The position numbers and the translations under genes are program-made. A stretch of 64,000 nt of DNA, from positions 6,369 to 70,368 of the forward strand of contig DATJZV010000186.1 of NCBI GenBank assembly GCA_035498715.1, written 5' to 3'. Below, one piece after another: positions 61,798-64,000 of this stretch. The DNA is from DASPSR01 sp035498715 (GTDB lineage: Bacteria; Nitrospirota; UBA9217). The first letter of the stretch is position 1. The number at the start of each line of letters is the position of its first letter. The notes under the pieces were generated by a model, which was given only the letters and a program-made list of their open reading frames with translations, was not told the origin of the DNA and searched no databases.

Positions 61798-62871
61798 GTG
61801 GACAAGAGCGACGGCAAAGCCTACACGACATTTATTGACGAAGTGCGCGTACGGAACTACCTGAACACGGAATGGATGATCGCCAGGGGCAGATGGGTCG
61901 TGATCGTATTTCTGTCCCTGTATATTAACCTCCTGAAGCCGCAGGGACAGCCGGTTGTTGTATTGAACGGTCTCCTGGCCCTTGCCGCGGCCTATAACCT
62001 CGGTGTTAATCTCTCTCTGAGGCGGGTTGGGGCGTTTTCGATCAAGCTTACGTTCCTCTTCATGTATTGTGATATCATTGCTGTCGGCACGGGCTTATTT
62101 TTCACCGGGGGCGTTAAAAGTCCCTTTCTCTTTCTTTGGTACCTTAGCTTGTTTACCGCCGGGATCCGGTTTGGATTTATGCAGTCGCTCCCGATGCAAG
62201 TTTCCGTGGCCGTGTTCTACCTTTTCCTCCTGTTCCGAGACGGCAGTATCAATGATCAAGAGTTCATCAGCAGTCTGGTAATGGGTCTCTTTGCCATCAT
62301 CGCCATATCGATGTATGGGGCCATTTTCTCACGTGAGGAAAAGTATACCCATCGTCTCATGTCGGAGTTTCACAGAGATGCCATTACGGACCGGCTCACC
62401 GGGCTTTACAATTACGCTCACTTTATCGATGAGCTCAAAAAGGAGCAATTCCGTGCGGACCGGAACGGTTCCCATTTCTCTCTCATTATTTACGATCTCG
62501 ATTTTTTCAAACAGGTGAACGACACGTACGGCCATGAGAAAGGGAATCTCATGCTTCAGGGGGTGGCAAATATCCTGAAAACAAACGCGCGCAGAATGGA
62601 CACCGTAGCTCGCTACGGTGGTGAGGAATTCGTTATCCTCATGCCGGACAGTGATGGGGCCGAGCACGAAGTCGCAGAGCGGGTACGGAAGAAGGTCGAA
62701 GAAGCCGAATTCGCAGGGGTCGCAGACAAGCCGCTTAAGATAACGATCAGCGGGGGCGTGTGTACCTACCCTCAACACGCATTGTCTATCTACGAGCTTC
62801 TGGATAAGGCGGATAAGGGGCTTTATACTGCGAAGAACACCGGTAGGAATAAGGTGTGCGATTGTGGGTAA
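61798..62871 (+). CDS. Membrane-bound GGDEF diguanylate cyclase
   Basis: A 357-residue c-di-GMP synthase. The N-terminal half has six hydrophobic helices (about 28-185, for example GRWVVIVFLSLYINLL and LFAIIAISMYGAIFS), a likely membrane sensor. A short signalling helix (REEKYTHRLMSEFHRDAITDRL) leads to the GGDEF domain with GGEEF near 274-278. The inhibitory-site position reads RMDT, not RxxD, so product inhibition is probably lost, unlike the cyclase at 36603. The start is GTG 61798 with GAGGA upstream. Confidence 0.9.
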   Translation: MDKSDGKAYTTFIDEVRVRNYLNTEWMIARGRWVVIVFLSLYINLLKPQGQPVVVLNGLLALAAAYNLGVNLSLRRVGAFSIKLTFLFMYCDIIAVGTGLFFTGGVKSPFLFLWYLSLFTAGIRFGFMQSLPMQVSVAVFYLFLLFRDGSINDQEFISSLVMGLFAIIAISMYGAIFSREEKYTHRLMSEFHRDAITDRLTGLYNYAHFIDELKKEQFRADRNGSHFSLIIYDLDFFKQVNDTYGHEKGNLMLQGVANILKTNARRMDTVARYGGEEFVILMPDSDGAEHEVAERVRKKVEEAEFAGVADKPLKITISGGVCTYPQHALSIYELLDKADKGLYTAKNTGRNKVCDCG

Positions 62872-63034
62872 GCTTTCGCCGCTATTGTTTTAAGACATTA
62901 AGAATGATCTCGGACTTTTGGATGCGCGTGAAGATGTCGACTTTTTCGTGAAGTTTATCACCGAACAACGGCGATGCGGATTACAAATTACAGGATAAAA
63001 TTTTTAGTTGATGAGATGCTCCAGTTTCTTGGGC

Positions 63035-63066
63035 AAGTCAATGGGCCATTAAGTCAATGGGCCATT
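63035..63066. repeat. Tandem duplication, 16 bp x 2
   Basis: AAGTCAATGGGCCATT occurs twice in direct tandem at 63035-63050 and 63051-63066. It spans the 3' end of the following minus-strand gene; the protein end is the same with one or two copies, because the stop lies at the junction. Confidence 0.85.
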
Positions 63067-63494
63067 GCATCTTTCTTTATCCCCGATGCATCAAGCTCTG
63101 CTACATCGACCAGTAATGCCCTTCTTACTTTTTCTCCTATCAGTTTCGTGTAAATTTCTTGCGAAAACTCTTGGTCGATGTTAGTAATTAGCACGGCTGC
63201 CCTTTTCTCTGCCAACTTAGCCCTTTTCTTTGGGGTTACCTTTACGTTAACAACATTACCTTGGGGGACCACTTTATACCCCAGGAAGTAGAAAACCTGC
63301 TGAGCTTCCACATTATCCCTAAACGCCTCTAAGTTAGAATCGTAATCTTTTAAGATAGAGTCATATTCTTGAGATCTCTGGAATGAGCCATAGAGATATC
63401 CTGCTATTATTGCAAATCCCAGGATGCTCACCGCGATCGATAAAATTTCGAAGTAAAACAATGCTTTTAGTAGTTTTTCTTTAAACCATTTCAT
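63054..63494 (-). CDS. Hypothetical membrane-anchored protein
   Basis: A 146-residue protein I do not recognise. One strong membrane helix (about 12-35, LFYFEILSIAVSILGFAIIAGYL) is followed by a charged, helical, probably extracytoplasmic or cytoplasmic domain with many Lys/Glu and the segment NVVNVKVTPKKRAKLAEKRAAVL. The gene is AT-rich compared with most of the window and has no partner nearby. Its 3' end lies in a 16-bp tandem duplication. It may be a recent acquisition; the coding call is fairly safe given the codon pattern and membrane helix. Confidence 0.65.
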   Translation of the reverse strand: MKWFKEKLLKALFYFEILSIAVSILGFAIIAGYLYGSFQRSQEYDSILKDYDSNLEAFRDNVEAQQVFYFLGYKVVPQGNVVNVKVTPKKRAKLAEKRAAVLITNIDQEFSQEIYTKLIGEKVRRALLVDVAELDASGIKKDAMAH

Positions 63495-64000
63495 GAAAAC
63501 TGTCTCCGGTCAGGAAGCGTTCCAACATCATCTGCGTCATTGAAGCGACTACTGTTGAGTCAAACCTATAGTAGCACAAATGTGAAAGAAGAGCAATTAT
63601 GCATGAAAGCAGAAAAAACACTCTGGGGCAGGTCATCGGGAAGCCCGGAGAGGCAGGGATTCCCTTGGTAACGGGGAATACAGAAGGAGAAATAGAAAAA
63701 TGGTTTTTTTGGTACAAAATGGACGAGGTTATACTTTCCTCCTGGTTGTTGCTCACGCATGAAACAGTACTCTCCTGAATTAATACTTTACATTATGTTT
63801 ATTATCTGCTATGTTCATTGTACTGAAGCAACTGCCTGCTGTACCCACTTATCCTGCCTAAAAATATTTTCTTCACGTCTTCACGGATTTTTTAAGAATC
63901 GGGATCACGGTACTTCTGTGTTTAAAAGGACACACTATATCCTTAACATCTTTTATTTTTTATTCAGATAAGGGAAGATAACATTTCGAGTAAACCCGGG
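63495..64000. other. AT-rich right edge without a convincing gene
   Basis: No gene is supported in the last 506 bp. GGGATTCCCTTGGTAACGGGGAATAC near 63655-63685 is a degenerate inverted repeat reminiscent of the 48859 element. Short frames of 64-91 codons on either strand cover this repeat or AT-rich sequence and look spurious. Confidence 0.5.

Noticed and set aside
63481..63971. Short frames of 64-91 codons on both strands at the right edge
   Set aside because: They cover degenerate inverted repeats and AT-rich sequence and lack start signals.
1..64000. CRISPR arrays, phage or transposase genes, defence systems
   Set aside because: No regularly spaced direct repeats, cas-like, integrase or transposase sequences were found on either strand.

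Overview
This is a stretch of bacterial chromosome, about 50-55% G+C in its genes and lower in several spacers. No plasmid, phage or transposase gene was seen. The content suggests a free-living, probably anaerobic Gram-negative bacterium. It has LL-diaminopimelate aminotransferase rather than the acetylated lysine route, orphan TrpB2, ADP-forming acetyl-CoA synthetase, a TIGR03960-type B12/radical-SAM protein beside RNase G, and DsbC-like and outer-membrane-type proteins. That mix fits Nitrospirota (Thermodesulfovibrionia-like) or Desulfobacterota. The assignment is inference from gene content; no 16S gene is present.

Layout. 0.1-6.8 kb (+): zinc-ribbon coiled-coil protein, RNase HI, RNase P RNA, Smr protein, MutY-like glycosylase lacking its Fe-S ligands, radical SAM/SPASM protein, single-domain AsnC-type sensor, TrpB2 and a small membrane protein. 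7.0-13.9 kb: an acetate/acyl-CoA block with a Crp/Fnr regulator, a BioD-like/DRTGG protein and an ADP-forming acetyl-CoA synthetase on the minus strand, divergent from a CoA-transferase fused to a GNAT acetyltransferase. 14.3-21.5 kb: a 1031-residue fused membrane/spermidine-synthase-like/TPR protein, an RluA pseudouridine synthase, a DUF4149 protein, tRNA-Val and tRNA-Asp, a ferritin-like protein, a frameshifted PilZ gene and a secreted cyclophilin.

21.6-34.9 kb (+) is a biosynthetic run: argG, argH, an Fn3 lipoprotein, lysA, dapF, dapA, dapB, a DsbC-like protein, an FAH-family enzyme, dapL, folK, a deoxynucleoside kinase and panC. It supplies arginine, meso-DAP/lysine, folate and pantothenate. 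34.9-46.3 kb holds RNase G, a diguanylate cyclase behind a strong sigma-54 promoter match, the TIGR03960 protein, and the cell-shape operon mreB-mreC-mreD-mrdA-rodA with an RDD protein upstream. 46.4-58.9 kb is rich in transport genes: SulP permease, a P-type cation ATPase, a YeiH-like transporter with an unusual coiled-coil insert, a 53-residue membrane protein, TerC and a cytidylate-kinase-like protein; it also carries an RNA methyltransferase, an aminotransferase and a damaged YqhA-family gene. 59-64 kb has a decayed outer-membrane protein gene, an NDUFA9-like reductase, a second diguanylate cyclase, an orphan membrane protein and a gene-poor AT-rich end.

Three cross-cutting observations stand out. 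Many spacers carry degenerate, partly palindromic repeats, including a 90-bp imperfect palindrome touching argH and a 76-bp MITE/REP-like element. Three genes are broken or frame-disturbed (PilZ, YqhA, the outer-membrane fusion). The YeiH-like/53-aa/TerC/kinase-like group, with a structured leader, is the best candidate for an undescribed functional unit.
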